From Phenylobacterium sp. LH3H17 (lineage in GTDB: Bacteria; Pseudomonadota; Alphaproteobacteria; Caulobacterales; Caulobacteraceae): a stretch of DNA of 64,000 bases. Every line of letters begins with the position of its first letter. The first letter of the stretch is position 1. The stretch spans positions 1,364,001-1,428,000 of the forward strand of contig NZ_CP101283.1 of assembly GCF_024298925.1 (NCBI RefSeq). The letters are read 5' to 3'. Shown one piece after another: positions 7,876 to 16,817 of this stretch. Both the position numbers and the translations under genes were made by a program. The notes below the pieces were generated by a model. The model was not told where the DNA came from, searched no databases, and was given only the letters and a program-made list of their open reading frames with translations.

Positions 7876-8046
7876 ATGAAACCCCCCGCCAAGCGGCTCT
7901 CCGACCTGCGGGGCGGCTCGCCCGCGACCGGCACCTATGCGCCGCCGACGCCGAAGGTCTCGCGCCAGAAGCGCGCCAAGGTGCTGACGCCGGCCGAGCG
8001 GGCGGCGTTCCTGGCCTCGAGGCCGGACCTCAAGCCAAAGAGCTAG
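7876..8046 (+). CDS. small basic hypothetical protein
   Basis: A 56-residue frame begins MKPPAKRLSDLRGGSPATGTY and ends LASRPDLKPKS. It is Lys/Arg/Pro-rich with no membrane segment or known motif. The ORF is short but has GC-rich third positions and lies between a PEP-CTERM gene and a convergent secreted protein. A start at 7865 would stop after four codons, so 7876 is the only reasonable start. Similar short lysine/proline-rich proteins are common in Caulobacterales; function unknown. Confidence 0.5.
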   Translation: MKPPAKRLSDLRGGSPATGTYAPPTPKVSRQKRAKVLTPAERAAFLASRPDLKPKS

Positions 8047-8066
8047 GCGCGCCCGCGGGGTAGGCC

Positions 8067-8534
8067 CTACGGGATGACGTTGGCGTGGCGCGCCAGGTGG
8101 CGCCAGGCGCCGCCTTCGCGCAGATAGATGTTGGTGTAGCGGCGGTTGAGGGTCTTCTGGCCGTACATCCTGGCCTGTTCGCTGGCCGCGCCCGGATAGA
8201 CCACCTCGCGACCCATGACCACGCCGACATCGCCGGTGATGACCACGGTCTCGGGGGTGCGCTCGAACACGTCGTTGCGGATGTCGCCCGAGCCGACCAT
8301 GCGGATCAGGTCCTGGCGGGTGAGTATCCGATTATTGGGCGCGTTCACCCGCAGGTTCGGATGGGCGATCTGGGCGATCGCCGCGAGATCGGACTTGGCC
8401 ACGGCGTCGCGCTGGCGAGCGTCGGCCTCGAGCACGGCGGTCTCGTCGGCGGTGCGCGGCGCCGCGGCGGGGACCTGCGCCGCCACGGGGCCGGCTACGG
8501 CCAGGACTAGGGCGAGGACGGCTGGCTTGAGCAT
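8067..8534 (-). CDS. secreted nuclear-transport-factor-2-like (DUF4440/SnoaL-type) protein
   Basis: A 155-residue protein with a clear signal peptide (MLKPAVLALVLAVAGPVAAQ). The rest is a cystatin/NTF2-like cone fold: an N-terminal helix (ETAVLEADARQRDAVAKSDLAAIAQIA), then strands with HPNLRVNAPNNRILTRQDLIRMVGSG and a closing YTNIYLREGGAWRHLARHANV. This matches DUF4440-type proteins, which bind small ligands or act as isomerase-like enzymes. The ATG at 8534 was chosen because it starts the signal peptide; the frame is open 20 codons further. No catalytic residues can be assigned. Confidence 0.75.
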   Translation of the reverse strand: MLKPAVLALVLAVAGPVAAQVPAAAPRTADETAVLEADARQRDAVAKSDLAAIAQIAHPNLRVNAPNNRILTRQDLIRMVGSGDIRNDVFERTPETVVITGDVGVVMGREVVYPGAASEQARMYGQKTLNRRYTNIYLREGGAWRHLARHANVIP

Positions 8535-8617
8535 GGCAAGGTTTCCCGGCTCGCCTCGCCAGGGTTGGAGGCGAGCCGGAATACGATAGTCCAAGATGAG
8601 CTGACTGTCCCCGAGGC

Positions 8618-8983
8618 TTACCGGATCAGGTTGGCGATGGCGTTGGCGATCACCTCGGCGACCAGGCCGTTGTCGCGGCGCACCAGATAGGCGTCATCCT
8701 CGATGAGCACCCAGCGATAGCCGACGGGCGGGGGCGCCAGGCGGTAGCGCTGGGGCTGGACGATCACGTAGCGGGTCTCGGAATAATAGGCGCGCGGCAG
8801 GCGTTCGCCTTGGCGCCACATCTTCTTGGCCTGGCCCGGCGGCATGCCGTGGGGCTTGTTCGCGAGGCCGGGCGGTCCCGAGCCGTGATGCTTGTCGTGG
8901 CCCTTGCCCTGGCCGGGGTCGGCCAAGGCGGCCGGGGCGGACAGCAGGGCCGCGGCGGCGGCGAACAGGATCAGGCGCTTCAT
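8618..8983 (-). CDS. RcnB family periplasmic protein
   Basis: A 121-residue exported protein: signal peptide MKRLILFAAAAALLSAPAALA, then a His/Gly/Lys/Pro-rich linker (GQGKGHDKHHGSGPPGL). The C-terminal domain YRLAPPPVGYRWVLIEDDAYLVRRDNGLVAEVI is the signature of the RcnB/CigR family. E. coli RcnB is a periplasmic factor in nickel/cobalt homeostasis; the His-rich linker here would suit metal binding, but that is inference. It is transcribed alone, 83 bases from the NTF2-like gene on the same strand. Confidence 0.85.
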   Translation of the reverse strand: MKRLILFAAAAALLSAPAALADPGQGKGHDKHHGSGPPGLANKPHGMPPGQAKKMWRQGERLPRAYYSETRYVIVQPQRYRLAPPPVGYRWVLIEDDAYLVRRDNGLVAEVIANAIANLIR

Positions 8984-9041
8984 GGTCGGTCTCCGAATTG
9001 GACCACCGTAACGCTTGGCGGCCGGCGCGGTTCAGACCCGA

Positions 9042-10364
9042 CTATTCCGCCGCCTTGGCCATGGCCTCGACCCCGAACACCCGGGCGAAGACGGTGTCGA
9101 CCGCCTTGAAGTGATAGGCGAGGTCGAACAGCTCCTCGAGCTCGGCCTTGGTCAGGGTGACGTCGCCGTCGGCCAGCAGCAGGTCGAGAAATTTGCCCTC
9201 GCCGCGCCAGACCTTCATGGCGTTGCGCTGGACCGCGGAATAGGCGACCTCGCGGGCGACGCCCTTCTGGGTCAGGGCCAGCAGGACGCGCTGCGAGTGG
9301 ACCAGGCCGCCCAGCCGGTCGAGGTTCTTCGCCATGTTTTCCGGATAGATCATCAGCTTGTCGACCACGCCCGCCAGGCGGCGCAGGGCGAAGTCCAGGT
9401 GGATGGTGGTGTCCGGGGCGATGGCGCGCTCCACCGAGGAGTGGCTGATGTCGCGCTCGTGCCAGAGGGCGACGTTCTCCATGGCGGGCGTCACGGCCGA
9501 GCGGATCAGACGGGCCAGGCCGGTCAGGTTCTCGGTGAGAATGGGATTCTTCTTGTGTGGCATCGCCGAGCTGCCCTTTTGGCCCTTGTCGAAATACTCT
9601 TCGGCTTCAAGGACTTCGGTGCGCTGCAGGTGGCGGATCTCGACGGCGAGGCGCTCGATCGAGGAGGCCACGACGCCCAGCGTCGCGAAATAGGCGGCGT
9701 GACGGTCGCGCGGGATGACCTGGGTGGAGACCGGCTCGACGGCCAGGCCCATCTTCTCGGCGACGTAGGCTTCGACCTCGGGGGCGACATTGGCGAAGGT
9801 GCCGACGGCGCCGGAGATGGCGCAGGTGGCGATCTCGAACCTGGCCATCGCCAGGCGCTCCTTCGCCCGCTGGAACTCCGCATAGTGGCCGGCGAGCTTG
9901 AGGCCGAAGGTGGTGGGCTCGGCGTGGATGCCGTGGCTGCGCCCGACGGTCGGGGTCAGGCGGTGCTCGAAGGCCCGCTTCTTCAGCGCCGCCAGCACCA
10001 GGTCGACGTCCTCGATCAGCAGGTCGGTGGCGCGGCAGAGCTGGACGGCGAGCGCCGTGTCGTTGACGTCGGAACTGGTCATCCCCTGGTGCAGGAAGCG
10101 GGCCTCGGGGCCCACCAGCTCGGTCACGTGGGTGAGGAAGGCGATGACGTCGTGCTTCACCTCGCGCTCGATCTCGTCGATGCGCTCGACGTCGAACACC
10201 ACGTCGCGGCCCTTTTCCCAGATGGTCTGGGCGGCCAGCTTCGGGATCACCCCCAGCTCGGCCATCTTGTCGGCGGCGTGGGCTTCGATCTCGAACATGA
10301 TCTTGAAGCGGGTCTGGGCGTCCCAGATCTTGGCGGCCTCGGGCCTGGCGTAGCGGGGGATCAT
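9042..10364 (-). CDS. purB: adenylosuccinate lyase
   Basis: A 440-residue fumarase/aspartase-superfamily lyase that makes AMP from adenylosuccinate and AICAR from SAICAR. Family regions seen: TSSDVNDTALA (substrate binding), VGRSHGIHAEPTTFG (catalytic His) and the flexible signature loop GSSAMPHKKNP with the catalytic Ser. Length is that of the short bacterial PurB class (B. subtilis about 431). It starts MIPRYARPEAAKIWD at 10364, the usual N-terminus. It stands alone here, not in a pur operon. Confidence 0.96.
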   Translation of the reverse strand: MIPRYARPEAAKIWDAQTRFKIMFEIEAHAADKMAELGVIPKLAAQTIWEKGRDVVFDVERIDEIEREVKHDVIAFLTHVTELVGPEARFLHQGMTSSDVNDTALAVQLCRATDLLIEDVDLVLAALKKRAFEHRLTPTVGRSHGIHAEPTTFGLKLAGHYAEFQRAKERLAMARFEIATCAISGAVGTFANVAPEVEAYVAEKMGLAVEPVSTQVIPRDRHAAYFATLGVVASSIERLAVEIRHLQRTEVLEAEEYFDKGQKGSSAMPHKKNPILTENLTGLARLIRSAVTPAMENVALWHERDISHSSVERAIAPDTTIHLDFALRRLAGVVDKLMIYPENMAKNLDRLGGLVHSQRVLLALTQKGVAREVAYSAVQRNAMKVWRGEGKFLDLLLADGDVTLTKAELEELFDLAYHFKAVDTVFARVFGVEAMAKAAE

Positions 10365-10428
10365 GCGGGCGCTCCTTACGCGGGGTGATTAGCCCCGCGC
10401 GCCCGGAATCGCAACGCCAGGAGGGAGC

Positions 10429-11949
10429 TTAGTCGGCCTCGCCCCGGTCGGCCCGGGCCTTGGCCAGCGCCTTGGTCAGGCCGATGGCGCCCAGCAGGTA
10501 GTGGAACCCGGCCCAGACATAGAAGAGCAGGGTGAGGATGATCCCCTCCCGCGTGCCGGAGACCAGGGCGCCCTGGCACTGGGCCACCACCTCGGCGCCG
10601 GACCCCACGGGCGCCGAGCCGCCGGGGCAGACGGACTGGAAGTCCGCCGCGCCGCCGCCGAACAGCGAGCCGACGCTGGCCAGCAGGCTGTTCGCCCCCG
10701 GCACGGCGAAGTGGAAGGCCGCGAACTTGTCGATGATGAAGCCGGTGAACACCGGGCCGCCGCCGAGCGCGATCAGGTTGAGGAAGAAGAACAGCAGGGC
10801 CGTGGCCGTGGCGCGCCGCCGCGTGTCGACCATGTTCTGCACCACCCCGAAGGTGGGGCCGAGGTAGGTGTAGTGGAAGATGCCGGGGACCAGCAGGATC
10901 AGGGCCGCGGTCTGCCAGGTCGGCGCCATATAGGCGACGATGTAGATGGGCGCGGCGATGGTCAGGCCGATGGCCGGGGTGAGCGCGTACCAGGCCGGCG
11001 AGCGCTTGGCCAAACGGTCGGTGAGGAAGCCGCCCAGCAGGGTGCCGAGCCCGGCCGAGAACCCGCCCACCAGGCCGGTGATCAGCCCCACCTGCGCATA
11101 GTCCAGGCCGAAGGCGCGGGAGAAATAGGGCGGGGCGAACTGGCCCGCGCCGTAGCCGGCGAAGGAGGCGACGGTCACCCCCAGCACCATGTGCAGCACC
11201 GGCCACTTGCCGAACAGGATGGCGATGACGGCGCCCAGCTCCCTGAACTCCCCGGCCCAGGTGAAGGGCTGCTTGGCGGGAATGGCGGGGGCCGGGTCGA
11301 TGACCTGTTCGGCCACGGGGGCATGGGGCTCGGAATGGCCGCGGGGCGGCTCCTTGACCATGACCTTCAGCGCGATGGCGATCAGCACGCCGGGCAGGCC
11401 GACCATCATGAAGGCCACCCGCCAGGAGAACTCCTGGGCCAGCCAGCCCCCGGCCACGGCGCCGAACATGGTGCCGAGCGGGATGCCGAAGGAATAGACC
11501 GCCAGGGCCGAGGCGCGCTTCTTGGGCTCGTAATAGTCGCTGATCAGCGAGTGGGCCGGCGGGGAGAGGCCGGCCTCGCCGAACCCGACCCCGAACCGGT
11601 AGGCGGCCAGCTGGGCGAAGCTGGTGGCCGTGCCGCAGAGCGCGGTGAAGGCCGACCAGATCAGGATGGCGCCGGAGATGATGTTGACCCGGTTGAACCG
11701 CTCGGCCAGCCGCGCGATCGGGATGCCCAGCAGGGTGTAGAGCAGGGCGAAATAGATGCCGCCCAAGAGGCCCAACTGGGTGTCGGAGACCTTCAGGTCG
11801 ACTTTGATCGCCTGCCCGATGGTGGCGATGATCGTGCGGTCGATGAAGTTGAAGGTGTAGGCGACGACCAGCAGGCCCAGGACCGTGGTCTTGTAGCTCT
11901 CGGAGAAGACGGGCTTGGCGGCGGGCGCCGTGGCGTCGGTGGCGGCCAT
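10429..11949 (-). CDS. Spinster-type MFS transporter
   Basis: A 506-residue MFS carrier with about 12 membrane spans. The first span ends in YTFNFIDRTIIATIGQAIK, and the RFNRVNIISGAILIWS loop and RFGVGFGEAGLSPPAHSLISDY segment are characteristic of the Spinster-like (SPNS) family found near catabolic genes in Caulobacterales and sphingomonads. A Cys-containing loop FQSVCPGGSAPVGSG lies between late helices. Substrate unknown; such carriers often move lipid-like or aromatic compounds. A second member lies at 46211-47578. Confidence 0.88.
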   Translation of the reverse strand: MAATDATAPAAKPVFSESYKTTVLGLLVVAYTFNFIDRTIIATIGQAIKVDLKVSDTQLGLLGGIYFALLYTLLGIPIARLAERFNRVNIISGAILIWSAFTALCGTATSFAQLAAYRFGVGFGEAGLSPPAHSLISDYYEPKKRASALAVYSFGIPLGTMFGAVAGGWLAQEFSWRVAFMMVGLPGVLIAIALKVMVKEPPRGHSEPHAPVAEQVIDPAPAIPAKQPFTWAGEFRELGAVIAILFGKWPVLHMVLGVTVASFAGYGAGQFAPPYFSRAFGLDYAQVGLITGLVGGFSAGLGTLLGGFLTDRLAKRSPAWYALTPAIGLTIAAPIYIVAYMAPTWQTAALILLVPGIFHYTYLGPTFGVVQNMVDTRRRATATALLFFFLNLIALGGGPVFTGFIIDKFAAFHFAVPGANSLLASVGSLFGGGAADFQSVCPGGSAPVGSGAEVVAQCQGALVSGTREGIILTLLFYVWAGFHYLLGAIGLTKALAKARADRGEAD

Positions 11950-12378
11950 GTGTGTTTCCCCCGAGGTGGTTCTTGGTCTTGTTGCGGGGAGGTTACGTGC
12001 GCGGAAGGGGGAGGGGAAGGGGGTGTCGAGGTTCCGGTTCGTTACAGCCGTTCTGCGCCAGAAGCAGACATTTGACCTCGGCCTAGAAGCCGTCGCGCAA
12101 GGTCTCTAGCGCTGATGAGCAATTTCTGCGGGCGCTGCGCGTCTGGGTCGACTTTGCCGCGTTGGCGTGAACGTCGCGTTCGTGGTCCTGCTTGTTTTTG
12201 CGCTCGCACTGACGCGCTGAAGATAAGTCACCCTACCCACCTTCTCGAACGCGGGGCCGTGCAACGAAGATCCCAGTTCTCCTCGCAAAGGAGGGGCGCA
12301 CACTATTTCGGCTGACGCAGGGCCGTTTTGTCGCTGTAGGTGGAAAGGCGGTGTGTGTCCCTGCGTCCTACGTAGCCG
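11950..12378. other. 429-base gap, no gene supported
   Basis: Only short unrelated frames are present on either strand. The part from 11990 to 12050 is unusually purine-rich (GCGGAAGGGGGAGGGGAAGG) and is probably the leader of the MFS gene. Nothing resembling an RNA gene, repeat or operator was recognised. Confidence 0.35.
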
Positions 12379-13044
12379 CTAGAGATCCGCCCGCGCTGAT
12401 CCGCCGTTGTTCGGCGAAGCGACAGCGCGGCGTCGCAGGGCTGTTCCCGCAAGGCCGAAGCCCACCACCATGAGCGCCCAGACTCCAGGCTCCGGGATCG
12501 CGCTAATCGCGCCGACCTGTGGTCCGATTTGCGACATCGCCGCGGCGCCGGCGGAGCCAGAGAGATTGGTGAACCGCGCGAGCACCTTCAGGTCGGCTGT
12601 ATTGTCGCTGAGATTGGTGGAGTAGACGAGCCGCACCAGATCCAGCCCGGAGTTGAAGTAGAAGAAAAACCCCGCCCCATCCTCGGTCACGGCGCCTGCA
12701 ATCAGGTTCGCCGCGAGACCCGCGGCCATCTGGTCGCCCGCCGTCACGGGGTCTGCGTCCAGGTCGCGCAAGACGACCAAGTTGAAGCCGTTCGGGATGT
12801 CGGCCGCCAGCCCGTTGAAGGGCAGGATCGGCGGCGTCACGTCGAACACCGCAGGATCGATCACGATGTTGTCGACGGCCGGATCGAAGACCAGAAACGG
12901 CTCGCCGCCCACGATCTGTCGGCCGGGCGTGGTCAAAGCGGTCGTTCCCGCGAAAGGATCTGTGTCGAACGTATGCGTCGCTGCGCTGGCGGCGCCGGCA
13001 AAGGCCATTGCGGCGGCGGCGACAAGGAACCGGGCGAGCGACAT
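12379..13044 (-). CDS. PEPxxWA-CTERM sorting domain-containing exported protein
   Basis: A 221-residue exported protein: signal peptide MSLARFLVAAAAMAFAGAASA, a beta-rich body containing repeated DPAVDNIVIDPAVFDV-like strands and an NGFNLVVLRDLDADPVTAGDQ segment. The C-terminal tail is IPEPGVWALMVVGFGLAGTA followed by LRRR. The tail is a PEPxxWA-CTERM signal for exosortase-mediated sorting. After the Arg cluster there is an unusual 15-residue hydrophilic extension (AVASPNNGGSARADL). The body has no assigned domain. Confidence 0.82.
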   Translation of the reverse strand: MSLARFLVAAAAMAFAGAASAATHTFDTDPFAGTTALTTPGRQIVGGEPFLVFDPAVDNIVIDPAVFDVTPPILPFNGLAADIPNGFNLVVLRDLDADPVTAGDQMAAGLAANLIAGAVTEDGAGFFFYFNSGLDLVRLVYSTNLSDNTADLKVLARFTNLSGSAGAAAMSQIGPQVGAISAIPEPGVWALMVVGFGLAGTALRRRAVASPNNGGSARADL

Positions 13045-13227
13045 GACGTGCGCCTTCCACGAGGTTTTTGGCCCGTCAAACTACCACACTCAACGGGGGA
13101 GTACGAGCCGCGTCCAAGCGCTCTTCCTTCAGGCACCACGGATGGGCGACGATGGGCATCGCGTGATGTGGGACCGTATCGAGCAACGTGAGGGCGGCCC
13201 AAGCGTGAGTTGTAGGCGAGTACAATT

Positions 13228-13734
13228 GTGGACAAGGCCGCACTCGGCGTCTCCAAGTCACCGCATCCTCAGGCAACAACTTGTCGGGAACATTACGGGC
13301 GGGCGACCGACTTGAAGACTGGCGCTATTCAGTGCCAGCGAGCTACGGCGGCGGTCCCGTTCCAGGAGCGGCTGGCGGCGGGCGGGAGCGTCAGGTCGAT
13401 CTGCGGCGATCCCGAGATGGCGGCCTGGACGGTGGTGCAGCGCTGGCTGCGGCTGGAGCCGGACTTCCGCGAGCGCTTCGTCGGCGCGCGGGAGGACGGG
13501 GGCAAGAGCTTCACCGTGCTGCTGCAGTCGTTCGATCGCCAGGGGCGCGAGGTGCATACCGAGCTGACGCCGGAGGTGAGGGCGCAGCGGGAGGCCCGCG
13601 CCGCGGCGTTCCGCGAACGCTATGCGGTGGAGAAGGCGGCGCTGCTGGCGGAGGGGCGGATCGGCTGCGACAGCCTGGCGTCCGAGCGGGCGCAGGCGGC
13701 GGTGGCGGCGGAGTTTGGGCCGGGGCCCTGGTGA
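13228..13734 (+). CDS. terminase small subunit-like HTH protein
   Basis: The segment from about residue 45 (FQERLAAGGSVRSICGDPEM-AAWTVVQRWL-EPDFRERFVGARE) is the helix-turn-helix found in phage terminase small subunits and their bacterial solo relatives. The C-terminal half is charged and helical. The first 40 residues from the ATG at 13228 look poorly protein-like and a downstream non-ATG start (for example TTG at 13312) is possible. No other phage genes surround it, so it is probably a domesticated DNA-binding protein or a phage remnant. Confidence 0.55.
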   Translation: MDKAALGVSKSPHPQATTCREHYGRATDLKTGAIQCQRATAAVPFQERLAAGGSVRSICGDPEMAAWTVVQRWLRLEPDFRERFVGAREDGGKSFTVLLQSFDRQGREVHTELTPEVRAQREARAAAFRERYAVEKAALLAEGRIGCDSLASERAQAAVAAEFGPGPW

Positions 13735-13894
13735 GCCCGGCTCGCGGGCCGCGAAGTGTCGGGCGCCCGACGTTGGGTGCGCGAATTTCCGCTCATTTTC
13801 CGCCGGTTGGCGCGAACGATTCGCAAGAGGGGCGCCGGGTGGAACCGGGGCCCGGCCGGGGAATTGCCCCTCCAAACCCCAAATGGAGGCACCC

Positions 13895-14422
13895 ATGCCC
13901 ACGCCCGCTCTCGACGCCGTCGCCCTGCTGAAAGCCGATCACCGCAAGGTCGAAGACCTGTTCGCCCAGTTCGAAGCCGCCAAGGGCGACGGGAAGAAGA
14001 AGTCCATCGCCGAGCAGATCTGCATGGAGCTGACCATCCACGCCAAGATCGAGGAGGACATCTTCTATCCGGCCTGCGAGGGCAAGGTGGAGGAGGACCT
14101 GCTGAAGGAGGCCTATGTCGAGCACGACGGCGCCAAGGTGCTGATCGCCGAGATCGAGGCCGGTGGCCCGGACGACGAGTTCTACGAGGCCAAGGTCAAG
14201 GTGCTGTCCGAGCAGATCGAACACCACGTGAAGGAAGAAGAGCAGCGGGTCGAGGGGATGTTCGCCCAGGCCCGGAAGGCCGGCCTCGACATGGACGCCC
14301 TGGGCGAGCAGATGGCCGCCGAGAAGGCGCAGCTGTTGGCCCGCTACAAGGCAGGCGGCCTGGCGACGCCGCAGGCCTCGACGCTGAAGTCCACCACCAT
14401 CGGGCAGCCCGCCGCCCACTAG
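13895..14422 (+). CDS. hemerythrin HHE domain-containing protein
   Basis: A 175-residue four-helix protein. It has the HHE pattern: KADHRKVEDLFAQFE (first His), MELTIHAKIEEDIFYPAC (H and E), VEHDGAKVLIAEIE, and EQIEHHVKEEEQRVEGMF, which together supply the di-iron ligands. A GGAGG ribosome site sits 6 bases before the ATG at 13895. Proteins of this type bind oxygen or handle iron/nitrosative stress; a specific role is not shown. It is monocistronic and ends at a strong hairpin shared with the convergent gene. Confidence 0.88.
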   Translation: MPTPALDAVALLKADHRKVEDLFAQFEAAKGDGKKKSIAEQICMELTIHAKIEEDIFYPACEGKVEEDLLKEAYVEHDGAKVLIAEIEAGGPDDEFYEAKVKVLSEQIEHHVKEEEQRVEGMFAQARKAGLDMDALGEQMAAEKAQLLARYKAGGLATPQASTLKSTTIGQPAAH

Positions 14423-14434
14423 CGGTTCCTGCCG

Positions 14435-14468
14435 CCGCCCGCACGGACCCTGGAGTCCGCGCGGGCGG
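14435..14468. terminator. hairpin between convergent genes
   Basis: Arms CCGCCCGC-A-CGGAC and GTCCG-C-GCGGGCGG enclose the six-base loop CCTGGA: a 13-bp stem with one internal mismatch, placed in the 66-base gap between the hemerythrin gene and the convergent membrane-protein gene. It lacks a T-tract, so termination would be weak or factor-assisted, but it can work in both directions. Confidence 0.6.
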
Positions 14469-14488
14469 GGCGAGCCGGGACGAAGGTC

Positions 14489-15148
14489 CTAGAAGCGCCG
14501 GGTCAGGCCGACCTGGACCACGGGGAAGTACTTGAAGTCCTTGGCGTCCTCGCGGGCCTGGGCCTCCTCGATGCGCAGCTGCGCCAGGAAGGTGGGGTCG
14601 CTGGCGAGCGCGCCGCCGGTGGCCGCCAGGTTGACCTTGGGCGCCTTGCTGAACGAGACGCCGGCCAGGGCGCGGAAGCCCCAGGCGCGATCGCCGACAT
14701 AGGTGTTGTCGAAGCCGACTCCCAGGAAGGGCTGGAACTTGGACAGCTTGGCCTCGCCGTCGATGCGGCCGACCTGGGCGGGGGTGTAGGTCACCCCGCC
14801 GATCTCGACATTGGCGCTGGGCTGGGCCGAAAGCTCGATCTCGCGCTTGCCGAAATAGGCGCCGCCGGAGACGAAGAAGGCGCCGCCGCCGGGATGCAGG
14901 TCGGCGAACAGGCCGCCGGTGGTCAGCTTGGCCTTACCGTCGTAGGCGATGTCGGAATAGTCCTGGTTGCGGCTGATGCTCATGCCGTCCAGGGCGCCGC
15001 GCAGGACCACCAGGTCGCTGATCTGGGCCGTGGCCTGGACCCCGAGGCCGGGCGTGCCGAGGTTGACGCCGAGCGCCATGTTCTGGGCTGCCGCGCTGGT
15101 CGAGGCCATCGCGCAGGCGACGGCGAGGGTGGCGATGGACGTCTTCAT
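14489..15148 (-). CDS. outer-membrane beta-barrel-like protein
   Basis: A 219-residue exported protein: signal peptide MKTSIATLAVACAMASTSAAA, then alternating beta strands such as FFVSGGAYFGKREIELSAQ, FQPFLGVGFDNTYVGD and RAWGFRALAGVSF, ending VVQVGLTRRF with a terminal Phe. This is the layout of a small outer-membrane barrel with the BAM-recognised C-terminal aromatic residue. Close relatives are usually annotated as hypothetical or OmpW-like. Ligand unknown. Confidence 0.75.
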   Translation of the reverse strand: MKTSIATLAVACAMASTSAAAQNMALGVNLGTPGLGVQATAQISDLVVLRGALDGMSISRNQDYSDIAYDGKAKLTTGGLFADLHPGGGAFFVSGGAYFGKREIELSAQPSANVEIGGVTYTPAQVGRIDGEAKLSKFQPFLGVGFDNTYVGDRAWGFRALAGVSFSKAPKVNLAATGGALASDPTFLAQLRIEEAQAREDAKDFKYFPVVQVGLTRRF

Positions 15149-15479
15149 GTTCTGGTTTCCCCGATTGTCATTGAACTAAGGCGGCGGCGCGCCCGGCGGG
15201 CGGCCGCGGAAGGTGAGGCGTGTCTGGATGAAGGGCCGGGGGCCGACCGTGGGGGTCGGCCCCGGCGTCTGTACGCGGTCGCGGACGCGGCGGCGCCCCC
15301 GCGCCGACGAGACCTGCCGCGAACTCCATGAAACACCCCCGGCGTCTTGCGGGCGACGAAGCCCGACCCCCGTTCGGGAAGCTAGGGCGCGCGCGGGCGG
15401 CGGGCCATTAGACCAGATGGCCTACCCTTGATAGTAAGGAGAGCCCACGGACTGTCGTGGGAATGGCGGGGGCGCTTGC

Positions 15480-16817
15480 GTGTTGGATCCGGCGTATCGG
15501 GACCAGGTGCTGATCAACGAGACGCGGACCGAGCTGAAGGGCAGTATCGTCGCCTGGATCGCCCTAGCCATCGGGACGGGGTTCCTGGCCTTCGAGTTCG
15601 CAGGGCGGGCCGAGCCGCTGGGCTATCACCTGTGGTTGGGCGGGATTTGCGCGTTTCTTGCGGGGTGGCTCGTGGCCTGGGTGAGGTTCACCCTGCGGCC
15701 GCCCGACGACCGCCAGATCCTGACGCGGTGGATCCCGGGCGCCAAGGTTGGCATGACCCTGTGCAACGCGGTGACCGCCGGCAGCGTCTGGGTGTTCATG
15801 CCGGCCGCCGAGCCCGAGATGCGGGCGCTGCTGGTGGTGCTCTACGCCTGGTTCCTGATCGTCGAGTTCGCCGCGGCCACGGAGGCGACCCAGGTGCTGG
15901 GCCGGGCGGTGGTCATGGTCCTGGGGTCGCTGATCGGCTGGCTGCTGGTGGCGCGGCCGCCGCACGCCCTGACCCTGGCCCTGTTCCTGGTGCTGTTCGG
16001 GGCGACCCTGATCGCCATCCGGCGCTTCGTGCGCCAGGCGGTGGTTCAGGCGACCCTGGCGCAGGCGGCGGCGGACGCCTCGCGCCGCGACCTGGCCGCG
16101 GCGCTGGTCAGCCTGGAGCGCGAACGCGACGCCAAGACCCAGTTCATCCGCGCCGCCTCGCACGACCTGCAACAGCCGCTGCAGGCCGCGGCCCTGTTCC
16201 TGGACCGGCTGAAGCCCGGGGGGCGGGCCGCCGACCAGGTCTCGTCCCTGGGCGGAGTGAGGCGCTCGCTCGGCGTGGCGCGCAACCTGGTCGACGCGAT
16301 GCTGCACCATCTGAAGCTGGAGAGCGGGGCGATGAAGCCCGACCTGCTGCGCTTTCCGGCGGGGGAGCTGTTCGACCGGATCATGCTGACCCAGGGCCCG
16401 GCGGCGGCGGCCGAACAGATCCGCCTGTCGTTCGCCGGCCGCGGCGTCCTGCTCCACACAGATCCCCGGCTGCTGGCCCGGGCGGTGGAGAACCTGGTCG
16501 CCAACGCCATCCGCCATTCCGGCGGCCGACGGGTGGTGATCGGCGCCCGCGCGAGGGGCGATCACGTGACCATCTGGGTCGTCGACGACGGCCATGGCCT
16601 CGCGCCCGGGGACGAGGCGCGCATCTTCCGGCCCTTCGAGCAGGGCGGGCGCGTGGGCGCCGCCGGCGGCTTCGGGATGGGCCTGGCCTCCACCCTGGGG
16701 CTGGTGGGGCTGATCTCGGGGACCTGCGGCGTTCGGCCCGGCCTGACCCGGGGCGCGGCCTTCTACATCCGGCTGCCGGCGCGACCCGTCGCCGACGAGG
16801 TGAAATGCGCGGCCTGA
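15480..16817 (+). CDS. membrane sensor histidine kinase
   Basis: A 445-residue protein probably starting at the GTG at 15480. The N-terminal 190 residues hold about six membrane helices (WIALAIGTGFLAFEF, LWLGGICAFLAGWLVAWV, and others) with no separate sensor domain. A short coiled coil then leads to the H-box RAASHDLQQPLQAAALFL, the variant seen in kinases paired with LuxR-type regulators. The ATPase has NAIRHSGG (N-box), VVDDGHGLAPGD (G1) and GGFGMGLA (G2). It overlaps the next gene by 13 bases, so both are one operon. Confidence 0.88.
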   Translation: MLDPAYRDQVLINETRTELKGSIVAWIALAIGTGFLAFEFAGRAEPLGYHLWLGGICAFLAGWLVAWVRFTLRPPDDRQILTRWIPGAKVGMTLCNAVTAGSVWVFMPAAEPEMRALLVVLYAWFLIVEFAAATEATQVLGRAVVMVLGSLIGWLLVARPPHALTLALFLVLFGATLIAIRRFVRQAVVQATLAQAAADASRRDLAAALVSLERERDAKTQFIRAASHDLQQPLQAAALFLDRLKPGGRAADQVSSLGGVRRSLGVARNLVDAMLHHLKLESGAMKPDLLRFPAGELFDRIMLTQGPAAAAEQIRLSFAGRGVLLHTDPRLLARAVENLVANAIRHSGGRRVVIGARARGDHVTIWVVDDGHGLAPGDEARIFRPFEQGGRVGAAGGFGMGLASTLGLVGLISGTCGVRPGLTRGAAFYIRLPARPVADEVKCAA

